DNA of 64,000 bases from Procambarus clarkii (lineage: Eukaryota; Arthropoda; Malacostraca; Decapoda; Cambaridae): NCBI RefSeq assembly GCF_040958095.1, contig NC_091227.1, positions 19,908,819 to 19,972,818 on the forward strand. Reading direction: 5' to 3'. The notes beneath the pieces were generated by a model, which saw nothing but the letters and a program-made list of their open reading frames with translations, was not told where the DNA came from and did no database searches. Shown here in pieces: positions 51,489 through 62,568 of this stretch. The translations under genes were made by a program, and so were the position numbers. The number at the start of each line of letters is the position of its first letter. Position 1 is the stretch's first letter.

Positions 51489-51796
51489 GAGGTCCTTGTG
51501 ATTAAAGCGATATATTTTTTATATATAAGAAACACGATAACATTTTTATCAAGTCAGTTATCTGGTTGAAAATCATAACGAGTATAGAGTAAGATAATTA
51601 CAAGGTCACAGTACACAAAATACACTCCTCAGGGGCTTAGAAACGCATGTTTCATGCTGACACTGTCACCTGCATTATCCCCATGCTGTTTTCTCTTACA
51701 TAGGTCCAGTCACACAAAATTATTTGCACATTCTCTAAATTGCTTTAGCAAAATGTAATTGTTATCACAGTAGTCTACGTCCTCGCCTCACAAAAC

Positions 51797-52250
51797 TAAC
51801 GATTGCCCAATACAAATTTCAGATTGCTAAACAAACCTACAAATTGCCCAACAGAAGCTTCAAATTGCTCAATAAAATTACAAATTCGCCAACAAAAACT
51901 ATAAATTGTCCAAAAATTACAAATTGGCAAACAAAACTACAAATTGTCCAAAAAAACTACAAATTGTCCAACAGAAGCTTCAAATTGCTCAATAAAATTA
52001 CAAATTCGCCAACAAAAACTATAAATTGTCCAAAAATTACAAATTGTCCAACAAAAACTACAAATTGTCCAACAAAAACTACAAATTGCCCAACAAAACT
52101 ACAAATTGTCCAACAAAAACTACAAATTGTCCAACAAAAACTACAAATTGCCCAACAAAACTACAAATTGTCCAACAAAAACTACAAATTGCCCAACAAA
52201 AACTACAAATTGCTTAACAAACTGTAAATTACCCAACAAAAAACTACTAA
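51797..52250 (+). repeat. 20-22 bp tandem array with 120-bp higher-order duplication
   Basis: Unit TACAAATTGTCCAACAAAAA and variants, about 20 copies. The stretch from AACAGAAGCTTCAAATTGCT at 51850 recurs with the same neighbours at 51970. The open frame across it is repetitive and not a gene. Confidence 0.95.
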
Positions 52251-52494
52251 ACACCGAACAATAAACAACTCATACAACAATCAGTGCTGTCACCTTACGA
52301 TATTTTTATTTATTACAACTTTGAATGAAAATGTACCGTTTGTACCGTGAAGTACTTCAAAATGTTACCATTTTTTTGTAATTAAAATGATTACCAACTG
52401 TGATAATTCCTGTTTGTTTCTCCCAACCTATCATAGTCTTTTGTCTAACTTTTTAAAATATTCCAATATCTGTATTTCAGTTTGTGAGTCCACA

Positions 52495-52620
52495 ACCTAC
52501 CAGGAGGACCCAAAACAGAAAACGGGACAGTATGTCAATTTCGCGACCATTTTCTAGTACGACGATTATTGGCCTTAATTAAAGCATGCGTCAAAATGCG
52601 ACGCTTATTTATGAGGACGG
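52495..52620 (+). repeat. foldback repeat family copy
   Basis: AGGACCCAAAACAGAAAACG, AATTTCGCGACC and the self-complementary GCGTCAAAATGCGACGC. Confidence 0.65.
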
Positions 52621-53106
52621 GTTTTCCCAGAACTAAGTCAGCTCTCATACCAGGAAATGTTTGAGGGCTTCAGAAAAAACTAGACATGTTCTTATCTAGG
52701 CCTTTAATAATAAATATTGATGTGTGTGAAAGAATCAAATTACAGATCAAAACCACTATATATTCTTATATTGAATATTTTATAGTCACTAATTATGCCC
52801 ATCGTTTCCCGCATAACTTTAGATAATGAGTGAAATGGGTTTAAAATTTCTGAATACAAGAAGTAAGTTTATATATGTGAATGGTTAGTGAAAATGTAGT
52901 AAATGATATACAGTTTCATAAAGTAATACTTAATTATGAAGCCATAGACTACTTAAATTTAGATTTTGTAAGCCTTAGAGGTAACTATGATACAGTACAG
53001 ATACAGTATTTAATATTCACAAAAACAGCTTACACAAATTTATAATGAAGAATAGTATGAGAATTATGTTACATGATGTTAATTAGGTATTTCTTTGTTT
53101 CTTTGT
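52621..53106. other. intergenic AT-rich sequence
   Basis: Nothing recognised. Confidence 0.65.
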
Positions 53107-53270
53107 TACATGAGGGCTACTATCTCTCTCTAGTGGCCTCGACGGGGACAGGAAGCCGGCGGCCTGTAAAGGGTCCATTTGTCCTGATGATTTTTCCGAA
53201 ATGGATTTTGAAATTCAACAACGTTTTGGCATTTGCAGTTACGGCGAGTAGGCGGTTCCATGGGTTTACT
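53107..53270 (-). mobile_element. LINE 3' end, minus strand
   Basis: Minus strand reads GTAGTAAACCCATGGAACCG (VVNPWNRL) and ends with the CTTCCTGTCCCCGTCGAGGC tail, as at 34170-34412. Confidence 0.75.
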
Positions 53271-53560
53271 ACTTCATTGTATCCAAGCATGGAGACCTCA
53301 TCTTAGAGAAGGACATAGATGGTTTGTAGACAGTTCAACATCGGGCAACAAGAATCACCCCAGAACTAAGTCAACTCTCCTATCAGGAACGGTTGAGGGC
53401 CACACGGCTGACAATACTGCAGACCAAGCATGACAGGGCTGATCTCATCGAATCAAACAAGGAGCAACTGTTTCAACCCTGTGGGTGAAAAAGCCTCTCC
53501 TGTATAGTGTCCTACATGGTGGTTTGTTGAACTTTTTAGTTTAGTTCATTTATTATGCAC
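53271..53560 (+). mobile_element. LINE ORF2 fragment, plus strand, abutting the previous one
   Basis: Plus frames read RRATRITPELSQLSYQERLR-like sequence and ADLIESNKEQLFQPCG. Orientation is opposite to 53107-53270. Confidence 0.7.
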
Positions 53561-53731
53561 CCATATCCATCTTGTGGAACTTGAAACGTTGCTCCTTGTT
53601 TGTCTTGATGAGATCAGCCCTGTCAGGCCTGATTTATTATTTATTTATTTATTTACAAGTGATCAACAAGAGGCTCACAACAGTCACTATACAAGGCACT
53701 TTACATCTATGGCACTAGGTAGGAAGCGTTG

Positions 53732-53831
53732 AGTCACAATAACGTGGCTGAAGTATGTTGACCAGACCACACACTAGAAAGTGAAGGGACGATGACGTTT
53801 CTGTCCGTCCTGGACCATTCTCAAGTCAACT
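53732..53831 (+). repeat. TTTCGGTCCGTC repeat family copy
   Basis: AGTCACAATAACGTGGCTGA, GACCAGACCACACACTAGAA and CTGGACCATTCTCAAGTC, followed at about 53858-53880 by a reversed hairpin-repeat end. Confidence 0.8.
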
Positions 53832-54917
53832 GTGATGACTGAAGATGATTGATAAAGATTAAGCCACCCAAGAGGTGTGATGATTGAAGGAGAAGACAAT
53901 AAATAGGCAGAAGAGAGGTGAGGAGAAGAAAATCTTAGAGGTCTATCTTTTTTATCTATCTAACAAAGAATCAATTGTGACACTAGCACTCCACATATGT
54001 CAGTTGCTTAATTTAGAAACTGTACTTGTGGTTGGTCTCGCGCCCATTGGTGATGTGACGATGTGTATTAAATTTTGTAACTAGCTCATCAAGACTGCAA
54101 CTTCCTTAGCTAAATGAATTGTGATGTTCAGTCCCTGAGCCCATTATGTGCCTCTGTAACCCTTCCCACTACCTCCCACAAGATGGGTATGGGGTTCATA
54201 ATACACGAACTAACCTAACTTGTCTCCTGGTACAAATTAAAAATCTGATATATTCTTTTTTGGGGGGGTTCCGCGCCAGCTGGCCTGGCGATTGGGGGGT
54301 GCTCACCGGAACCCCCCAAAATAATATGTTCCACCTCTGGCAGTATACGCTAATTGCATAGTTTAGTTAAAAATACCCTAACTCATTTACACTTAATTTA
54401 ATTACAAAATAGTGTAAGGCTTATAAGGTTTAAATTATCTCTGCACAATTGAGTTGCAGCTGTACTTATAGGCATATGCAAGTCAACTAAGCCTATCTAA
54501 TTTGTACTTAGTAACAAATAGACTCTCCTACTTGTAACTATTTAAATAGTTACTTTATGTTACTTACTTTATTTTACTTAATGTTACTTTGTTATTTTTG
54601 TTACTTTGTTACTTTCTACTGTGTTCTTTATGTAAGTTACTTAGTTAAATATATATTGGTTATCATATCTGTTATGAAACTTATTTTACTTAAGTTTACT
54701 TGTAACTTTATTGTAAGTTTTCTGCAAGTTACTTAGTCTATATAATATTACCATATTTGTATATGTACTTTATATTATGAATTTTTACTATTAAAAGTCC
54801 CAATCTATGGCGTGTTTCCTTTAAGCTCAGAAAATTCTGATTTCAGTTAAAAGTTTTAGTATCCATTTTAAACAATGTTGACCATCAAAGAATAAATTTT
54901 GGAGAGCATCTGTGCTC
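53832..54917. other. intergenic AT-rich sequence
   Basis: Includes a nested hairpin at 54262-54317 (GGGGGGTTCC/GGAACCCCCC around CGCCAG/CTGGCG). Nothing else. Confidence 0.65.
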
Positions 54918-55075
54918 GGGCTTCTTGCCCATCCTCTTGGGCTGGACGGTAGAGCGACGGTCTCGCTTCCTGCAGGTCGGCGTTCAATCCCCGACCGCTC
55001 TTTGTGGTGCGAGAACACCCAAGGATAATCCTCAAGGTTTCGTTCTGCGATTTTTTTAAAGCTCTCCAAAAGCTT
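54918..55075 (+). repeat. tRNA-derived SINE, family C
   Basis: GGGCTGGACGGTAGAGCGAC and GGTCGGCGTTCAATCCCCGA, then a family-specific body. Confidence 0.75.
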
Positions 55076-55118
55076 TCTTTCAGGCACTAAGACAAGCACA
55101 AGAGAACAGTGAAGACAA

Positions 55119-55163
<45 letters not shown>

Positions 55164-55185
55164 CATTATTATTATTATTATTATC
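55119..55185. repeat. (ATT)n microsatellite
   Basis: ATT trinucleotide tract with few interruptions. Confidence 0.95.
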
Positions 55186-56035
55186 TTATATTGTTATTAT
55201 TATTAATATTATTTTTTTTAAATTGGAAGGGAGTACCAGCTCTTGCTGGAAGAAGGGGACCCTTAGCCTCGGAGGAAACCACACATAACTCATTAGAGGG
55301 AATGTTTAGGTCCCCTCCAATACAGTTTCTGTGTGCTTTTCTCATACCTACCACCACCCTTCCTTTTGCCTTTTGTTGTGCTTTATTAGATATTTGGATG
55401 TTACAAGATTTACATTGATTAATACAATGTGTTGTATTATACTGTATAATAATATAATATTATTATATATATAGGGCTAAAAAAAATATCCTAATTTTAC
55501 ACACTATAATTTTTAAATATTTAAGTTTTATTTGATTTTTCTTTTGTGTTGAATGCCTATATTGTAAGACATTTATGTCCTGAACATAAATATTTAGGTA
55601 TACCTCATTAATGGAGTAAAATTTTCAATATTTTTTATTGTATGTAGGTATAAACATTTACACGTAGAATCCCTGACTGAGACGGTCGCTCAGCCAATCA
55701 GCGCACCAGCACAGCTCGACGGAGGCGCGAGTGGTGTCTGGTGGTCAGAGCTGGTAGAATTTTTTTTTTTCAAAAAGTTAATTAGAAATCTCAGGTAACG
55801 GCATGTTTTATTGTTATACTTTATTAGTGTGCCCAAAAGGTCGAGTAGTTTCCAAGTCTTATATTGAAGCAACGTAAGCCAAGCAGGCGGGTGTCTCGCA
55901 TTATTCTTCGCTGCACCAGTAATATCCAAAATGGTCCCAGAGTTAAACTGAATAACCTAGACATACTAAAAAGAATGGTCCCTCAATTGGCAACTAGAGG
56001 TCAACTTAAGTAAGAGCACAGTGAAGCTGGGTACT
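55186..56035. other. intergenic AT-rich sequence
   Basis: Nothing recognised. Confidence 0.6.
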
Positions 56036-56640
56036 GTACTCATTTAGTTGTGCTTCCTGGGGTTGAGCTTCGGCTCTTTGGCCCTGGCTCTCAATCTACT
56101 GGTGTACAGGTTCCTGAGCATATTGAGCTCTATCATATCTACATTTCAAACTGTGTATGGAGTCAGCCTCTGCCACATCACTTCCTAATGCATTCCATTT
56201 ATTAACTACTCTGAAAAAGTTCTTTCTAATGTCTATGGCTCATCTGGGTACTCAGTTTCCACCTGTCCCTCATTGCGCAAGTACCACCTGTGCTAAATAA
56301 TCTGTCTTTATTTACCCAGTCAATTCCCCTGAGAATTATGTATGAGGTGATCATGTCTCTGCAAACTCTTCTGTCTTCCAGCAATGTGAGGTACAATTCA
56401 CAAATACCTAGAGGGTGCCAGGAGTTCTTTTTCTCCCCGAGCCCATCCTGGGGCCAGGCTCAAATAGCCTTTATTAGTAACTCATACCTCTTAGTTCTGA
56501 GACTAGTCTAGTGGCTTACATGTGAACCCTCTCCAGCTTCGTCTTAGGTTTGACAAGGTATGGACTCCAATCTGGAGCCTCATGCTTCAGGGTTGGTCTT
56601 ACATAAGTTGTATACAAGGTTCTAAATGATTCCTTACAAG
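56036..56640 (-). mobile_element. LINE 3' fragment, decayed
   Basis: The minus strand matches 36886-37476: tail at the left (GTTGTGCTTCCTGGGGTTGA on the plus strand), then the coding part ending near 56640. Stops and shifts throughout. Confidence 0.8.
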
Positions 56641-57562
56641 GATTCCTTATACTGTGAACAAGAAGCTGATATAAGATGACATATGGAAGGGAAAACCCTC
56701 AAGGAGGCAGAAAATTATTTTGGTGTTGATATTCCAGTAACTTTTTAAAACCCTGTTTCTAGTGTGGTTAAAAAAAGGGCTAGTCGTACTATATTGTTAC
56801 TATTTAAACAAACCTAATCTAACCAAGTTAGTCTATCCCAACCTTGTCTAGTTTAGTCCACCCGAACCCAACCACACCTAATCTACTGTAACATCATACC
56901 ATAAGAATAAATTTATGTAATTTCTGCAACCCATCCTCTTGTTTAAATAATACTTTTTTAATTTTGGACCGTCATACATACAGTATACAATACTGCCGTA
57001 ATGAAGAATGAGAAGAATTTGGCACTATTCACTGTATAGAGTCCAGAAAAGTGAATCTAAAAACCAAACTTAAATATTCCTAGGCTTAGTATAGCATATA
57101 TATGTGGTATATTAGGCCTCAGATAGCATGTACTGTATTAGGATGGTAGGTTAGGTTAGATCTTATTAGCAACATAAATATCAAACCTTTTCCATTTTTC
57201 CAAATTCTACTTTCTAATTGTCCATTATGTCAATATGTTTACAACGGTCCACATCATTATTAGTATAAGTACAGTACTATCTAAACAGGATGATGAGCTG
57301 AATTTATGTGCAAGGTGTGTGACATCATTCTGATATATTATTGTTGCATCCTGAGATTTTTTTATACTGTCCTAGTGATAAAAGAAATTTATTTTCCTAT
57401 TCCAGTACCCAACCTTATTGTTGTATTCTAATAGTTTTTCAATCTGTAATATTGAAATTTACCTACTATCTTATTTACCTATCTTAAAACTTATTCATAT
57501 GTAAAAAAATTTGCAATTACTACCTTTCACATGTCTATTACAATATATCTCTAGTTTTAAGT
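56641..57562. other. intergenic AT-rich sequence
   Basis: Nothing recognised. Confidence 0.6.
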
Positions 57563-57812
57563 CCCTGTGGCACAGTGGTAACACACTCGCCCCCCGCTTC
57601 GTGAGCGATTTGGCCTGGATTAGTATCTTGGCCAAGGAGGATTAACTAGGCTCCTCCTTAGGATCCTCCTTAGCTGTATGCCTCTTTTCACCTAGCAGTG
57701 AATGGGTACTGGGTTGTTAAACGATTTAGCGTGTCGAATTCCAGGCAAAATTAAAATTACAGACCTACTCGAAATACTGTGCATGCTAATGACTTTACAA
57801 GAATGTAAGAAC
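57563..57812 (+). repeat. tRNA-derived SINE, family B, CpG-poor copy
   Basis: CCCTGTGGCACAGTGGTAAC head, GGGTACTGGGTTGTTAAACG body and ATACTGTGCATGCTAATGAC near the end, parallel to 41660-41905. Confidence 0.75.
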
Positions 57813-58235
57813 TTTTGTACTGTATATACTGTATAAATAGAAAAAGTACTTTAACTCTTGTATTGTGCAAGAGTTACGCAAGGTATTATTTATATGTGCA
57901 CAGAAAATTAGTACTGTATTCAAAACCAAGATTTTCATCATCTTATGTTGTTAAAACCATGCCTTGAGCATAGGAAAAAATATCCCCAAAAATCTTCTCT
58001 TTTCAAGATGTTAGAAGTATACTGGAGGCCTCAATTACCAATTGGTAACACTATACCAGTGAAAATATCAAATGTTGTAAAATACAGTACTGTACTTAAA
58101 AGTTCTATAACATCATATGATGGGATGTGTTAAAAAGTTACCAGTTAAAAATCAAGTGATGTTATGTGTAGTACAAGGGCTAAGATTGAATGTACTTGTG
58201 TTAACTTTTAAAAATTGCTCAAATATGTTGTTATA

Positions 58236-59006
58236 CAGTGGAACTTCAATTGACGAATGCCCTTTTTTATAAATTTTTTGGTTTACGAGCTCAATTTCTT
58301 CATAAAATTCATCTCGGTATTCGGGTTTGTCGATACATGTATGGGTCAACGAGTGCGTGGATCTGCTGGGAGCGTGCGAGGTGCACCTCAATTTACCAGT
58401 GTATTCCGTCTAGTGACAATTGCGCTTGAATTCTTTGTGAAGAATTTCATTGTTTTTTTGCTTTTTTGGTTTCTGAACATAAAAGTTTTTATTATATATC
58501 ATGCCATGGGTCCCAAGAAAGTCAGTGGTAAAGTTCAACCTAAGAAAGTAGTTGTGAAGATGACGATAGAGGAAAAACGAGATCATTCATAGTGAGACAA
58601 TGTGATGTCTCACTACAGATAAATGTTAAATGTAGGGAAAACAAGTGTCTATAGACAGATTTTTAGTAAGACAAGCAAGCAGTGAGCCACAGCCAGGTCC
58701 TAGTGGTATGCCTGCAAACCGTAAGAGAGAGAGAGAGAGTACCCCAGAAATGTTATTTTTGCTGTTATAATGGAAGGGAACTCCCTTTCCAAACACTTGT
58801 CCTCAATAAAGGTAAGATATACTCTAGTACAAAATATGAGTAGTATTCTGTATAAAGTGTATTTTTAAGTTAACATTTTTGGGTGTGTGGAATGGATTAA
58901 TTCAATTTACATTATTTCTTATGGGAAAATTTGTTTTGGCTTGCAAATTTTGGGCATACAAACATTCTCTTGGAACAGATTAAATTCATAAACGATGGTG
59001 CCACTG
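58236..59006 (+). mobile_element. pogo/Tigger-like DNA transposon, internally deleted
   Basis: 771 bp between TA dinucleotides (58234-58235 and 59007-59008). Ends are CAGTGGAACTTC and GGTGCCACTG, and the right end carries the TTTCTTATGGGAAAATTTG stretch I recall from Tigger elements. ATG at 58503 opens the transposase N terminus MGPKKVSGKVQPKKVVVKMT, which runs to a stop at 58590-58592. Near 58678 a C-terminal-like SSEPQPGPSGMPANRKRERE follows. The DDE core is missing, so it is non-autonomous. Confidence 0.85.
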
Positions 59007-59287
59007 TACAAAATATATCTAAATACAGTAAATAAAAAATAGCACTGACATATGCCAAACACACCATGCTTATTGATATCAGATTTTAAATGACAACTTC
59101 TTGCGAAATGGTTCACAAAATGTGAGTGTCTGGTTTGCTAGTTTTCAGACATATGGGAGTGTATTTGCTCAATATTATTCTAGTTTGTTAGTACAATACA
59201 GTATCTGCTTCATGGGCATATGTTCACAAACCTCAATGTTCACCTCGAGCTTTAGTTGTATCACATGTAACACAGTCTCTTCTACAG

Positions 59288-59741
59288 GCCATGCGACGTT
59301 ATTGGTCGGCCCCTCTGCATGGGGAGTACTCGGCACATCCATATTCTGCAAGGGACCACTACACGAATCGTCCACATTTACACCATCAGTCTCACGGTCC
59401 CTCCTTGCTTGGAATATATCCACCAAGCATCTCTATACAGTCTGATGGTCGCCCCTACTTTGGAACACACCAACAAAGCAACTCCTATGGTCGACATTGT
59501 GCTGCATCAAGAGACCAGCCATGGAATGGAACCAGAAATCATTATAACCTTCCTAATAACCCATGGCAAAGAAATTACACTCAGGACATAAGTGAATATT
59601 ATAAGAATGCATACAATAATGAAAGAGTGGCGAGTAATAATTTCCGGATGTACACTGAAGAAACAACAAGAGTTACTTTGAAGAAACTCCCATTCTTTGA
59701 TGTCATATCAACGTTATTGGAAGTTGATATAAGTAACCAAG
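59288..59741 (+). CDS. PIAS exon (linker and start of PINIT)
   Basis: Acceptor AG 59286-59287 after TCTCTTCTAC; donor GT 59742. In frame it opens with Ala-Met (ATG at 59291) and reads RRYWSAPLHGEYSAHPYSAR, then a low-complexity linker, then TTRVTLKKLPFFDVISTLLE. The ATG directly after the acceptor could serve as a start in a short isoform, but splicing from an upstream exon is more likely. Confidence 0.85.
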
Positions 59742-62518
59742 GTAAAAAGTTGAATTTTCCTATATTTAATAACAATATTTTCAGATTAGTAAATAGTGAT
59801 GGATTTTGGTCATTTGCCTGTGATTGGATCCTGGTGCAATATGCTGTACTATAGTATTTAACTCCTAAATAAAATCCTTTGTATTATTTAGTGACAAATG
59901 CTCTCGAATTAATGATTATGGGGGTGTAAGCTCCAGCTTTTAGGCACCGCCTTTCAGCCAATTATACCTGGCATACTAATTACATTTCTTGATCAAGGTT
60001 ATGATATTTTTGTGAATGAAAGTGGCTTCAACAACTTCCTTCATTGTATTCTACATATTGACCACACATACATAGTACTGTACTGTATAAGAATTTCTTT
60101 ACATAACTACAACTGAATAGACATCCAGATTCATTCACTAGTACATCCAGCTTCCACCGATGTCCTCATATCCTTTCATTCAATTTAAATACCTTGTAGA
60201 CTGCTCTTGTCGACATTATCTATTCCTATTGGAGTATCTTGTATGTTATGATTATATTCCCTATGTTTTTTCTCTTCTCTAAGGTTCTGAGGTTGAACCC
60301 TCTCCTTTCTGATATAACTATTTGCAAACCTCTGTACTTTCTCAAGTATCCTTTAGTTTTTTCATGAAGTGTGGGTTCCATGCTGGTTCTGCATACTCTT
60401 ATAATGGTCTCATATAGACAGTATAAAAGGATTTGAAAGTCTCCTTGTTTTGAGTCGTAAGTGCTGTTTTCATGTTTGCCAGCTTCCTGTATGCTGCTGA
60501 CATTATCTTATTCACATGAGCTTCTGAGGCTTGTGTTGTAATTATATCCATTTCCAGTTATTTTTATCTTATTGTTCCCTATATGTCTCTTATCTTCTTT
60601 TCCCATCTTTATTTCCATACAGTTACTTGGACTGAATTCCAACAGCCATATATATATATATATATCTGCCCACGTTTGAACTTTGTCAGCACTCTTCTCA
60701 TTAATTTTGCATCATCTACAAACATTGATGTGAGATAACTTGTAGAACATTTACATAAATTGAAAAGAGCAAAAGTCCTAAGACAGAGCCCGGGGAAACC
60801 CTACTTCCTGTCCCTAACTGGCCTGGCATCCTCTGGCTATGAACTATGTTGTATGTCTCAGGTACTCTCTTCCACAGGTCAATATCTTTAGTGCTATCCA
60901 TGCTTGTTTCTCCCTCTTGTGTGTGAACATTTATGAACATCTGTATCAAAAGCTTTCCAACTGTCTAGAAGGATGTAGCCAACCCATCCATCATGTTCTT
61001 GCCCTTTGGTGATTCTGTCATAGGATTGAGTCAGGTTGTCATAGGATTGAGTCAGGTTGTCATAGGATTGAGTCAGGTTGTCATAGGATTGAGTCAAGCT
61101 GTCATAGGATTGAGTCAAGCTGTCATAGGATTGATTCAAGTTGTTATAGGATTGATTCAAGTTGTCATAGGATTGATTCAAGTTGTCATAGGATTGATTC
61201 AAGTTGTCATAGGATTGATTCAAGTTGTCATAGGATTGAGTCAAGTTGTCATAGGATTGATTCAATTGTCATAGGATTGAGTCAAGCTGTCATAGGATTG
61301 AGTCAAGCTGTCATAGGATTGATTCAAGTTGTCATAGGATTCAGTCAAGTTGTCAAGCATGATTTTTCATTTCAGTCTTGTGTTGTGCCCCATTACAACA
61401 TTTATAATTTTCAAATATTCTGCAGTGTTTTCCTGGTTACCTTTTCAAGTATTTTCTGTGCTAGTGATAGTGATCTATATTTTAGTGCTTCATGTCTGTC
61501 CCCATTCTTGAGCATTCTGTCCGAAACGCTGTGCATACTAGTGGCTTTACAAGATTGTAATTACTATGCTATGTATCCTCAATCCCAATGTATCTTCTTG
61601 TATATAAATAAATAAATAAATAAATAAATATTAATTAAGATATTAGGAGACATTTGCCTTTTTCCAAATTTCTAGAAGTTTATTTGTCTTGTGTTCTGTT
61701 GAAAGTTCTAGTTTATGGGTAACTCAAAATCTCTATATATATTTTTTTTTTTTTTTTAGTAACCTTTTTCTTGGAACAGATTGACCATCTATTCTGGCCC
61801 TATTCTTGCTACAGCCATTTTCTCCTGGTGTCTTTTTACCTTTTCTACAGTATGTATCTTTGATTCTGTGTAGTGTTACTTCTTACCATCTGTTGTCAGC
61901 TCTCCTTCGTGTTCCTACCTGTCCTCACAGCCTGAACACATGGTCTCAGACGGCTTAGGCTCGTGTTTTGCTTTTGTCACAGTGTTGTTTAGAAATTACT
62001 AACCTGTATTCCTCCATTTACAGGAATGCCAGTGGCACATTACAAATTTACTATCACGGCAGATAAAGCCAATTATTTCAAAGATAAAAGGTCAACAAAT
62101 CCATACCAAGTAAGTAATTCAGTATCTAGTATATAAAGTTATCTTCACTGTACTGTACAAGGTTTTCTGGGAACTGCACTGCTGACTCATGCAGACTGAG
62201 GGCCAGCTGTATTAATAATAATAATAATAATGTTTATAACATAGCTGTTTTACATAGAGATGTGTGGGGTGCACACGCACAATACTGGGGAAGAGGGAGA
62301 AACATATGAATCTAACTGTTGTGCATACGCAAGAGGAAAGGATCATATCAAACAGTAATACTGTACACTGAAAATTAAATTATAAATATAAAAATTAATA
62401 CAATGATACTTTTTAGATACAGCTGAGGGTATGCAAGCCTGATTGTACCAGTGAACAGACGGACTACTTTCCTGCCCTCCTACAAATTGCCGTCAATGAC
62501 ATAGTTTGCAAGTTGCCA
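59288..62518 (+). CDS. PIAS-family E3 SUMO ligase, internal exons
   Basis: PIAS proteins (Drosophila Su(var)2-10) are SP-RING SUMO ligases acting in the nucleus. Joining 59288-59741, 62024-62109 and 62417-62518 keeps one frame and gives 214 residues. After about 130 residues rich in His, Tyr, Asn and Gln comes LKKLPFFDVISTLLEVDI, then AHYKFTITADKANYF, and IQLRVCKPDCTSEQTDYFPA with LLQIAVNDIVCKLP. This is the order of the PINIT domain up to its cysteine-containing strand. The PINIT motif itself, SP-RING and SUMO-interacting tail should lie right of 64000. No SAP-domain exon was found upstream. The gene-level call rests on the PINIT match read by eye; a divergent PIAS-like paralogue is possible. 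Confidence 0.85.
59926..61510 (-). mobile_element. LINE remnant carrying a 21-bp minisatellite, in a PIAS intron
   Basis: Minus strand from right to left: NGDRHEALKYRSLSLAQKIL then EKVTRK, the tandem array, GWVGYILLDSWKAFDTD (RT motif A), SRVSPGSVLGLLLFSIYVNV (motif B region), then C-terminal pieces such as EKVQRFANSYIRK. Disabled by stops. Confidence 0.8.
61012..61355 (+). repeat. 21-bp minisatellite, about 16 copies
   Basis: Unit TCATAGGATTGAGTCAAGTT plus G, with T/A and G/A variants. On the minus strand it encodes repeated QSYDNLN/QSYDNLT heptads. Confidence 0.96.
62024..62109 (+). CDS. PIAS exon (PINIT)
   Basis: Acceptor AG 62022-62023, donor GT 62110. Encodes MPVAHYKFTITADKANYFKD then KRSTNPYQ; length and phase fit the exons on both sides. 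Confidence 0.85.
62417..62518 (+). CDS. PIAS exon (PINIT, cysteine strand)
   Basis: Acceptor AG 62415-62416, donor GT 62519. 34 codons, IQLRVCKPDCTSEQTDYFPA through NDIVCKLP, matching the family pattern xQLRxCxxxxxxxxxxFPxxxxxxVNxxxCxLP. Confidence 0.88.
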
Positions 62519-62568
62519 GTAAGTACCAAGTTAGATATTTTCATAAATCAACATGTGTTATATTTTAG

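Noticed and set aside
51844-52227. 127-codon open frame
   Set aside because: Entirely inside the 21-bp tandem array; repetitive peptide, open in two frames.
60993-61615. Open frames encoding repeated VIGLSQV/QSYDNLN peptides
   Set aside because: Product of the 21-bp minisatellite; coding-like only because the unit is a multiple of three. Reported as a repeat in a LINE instead.
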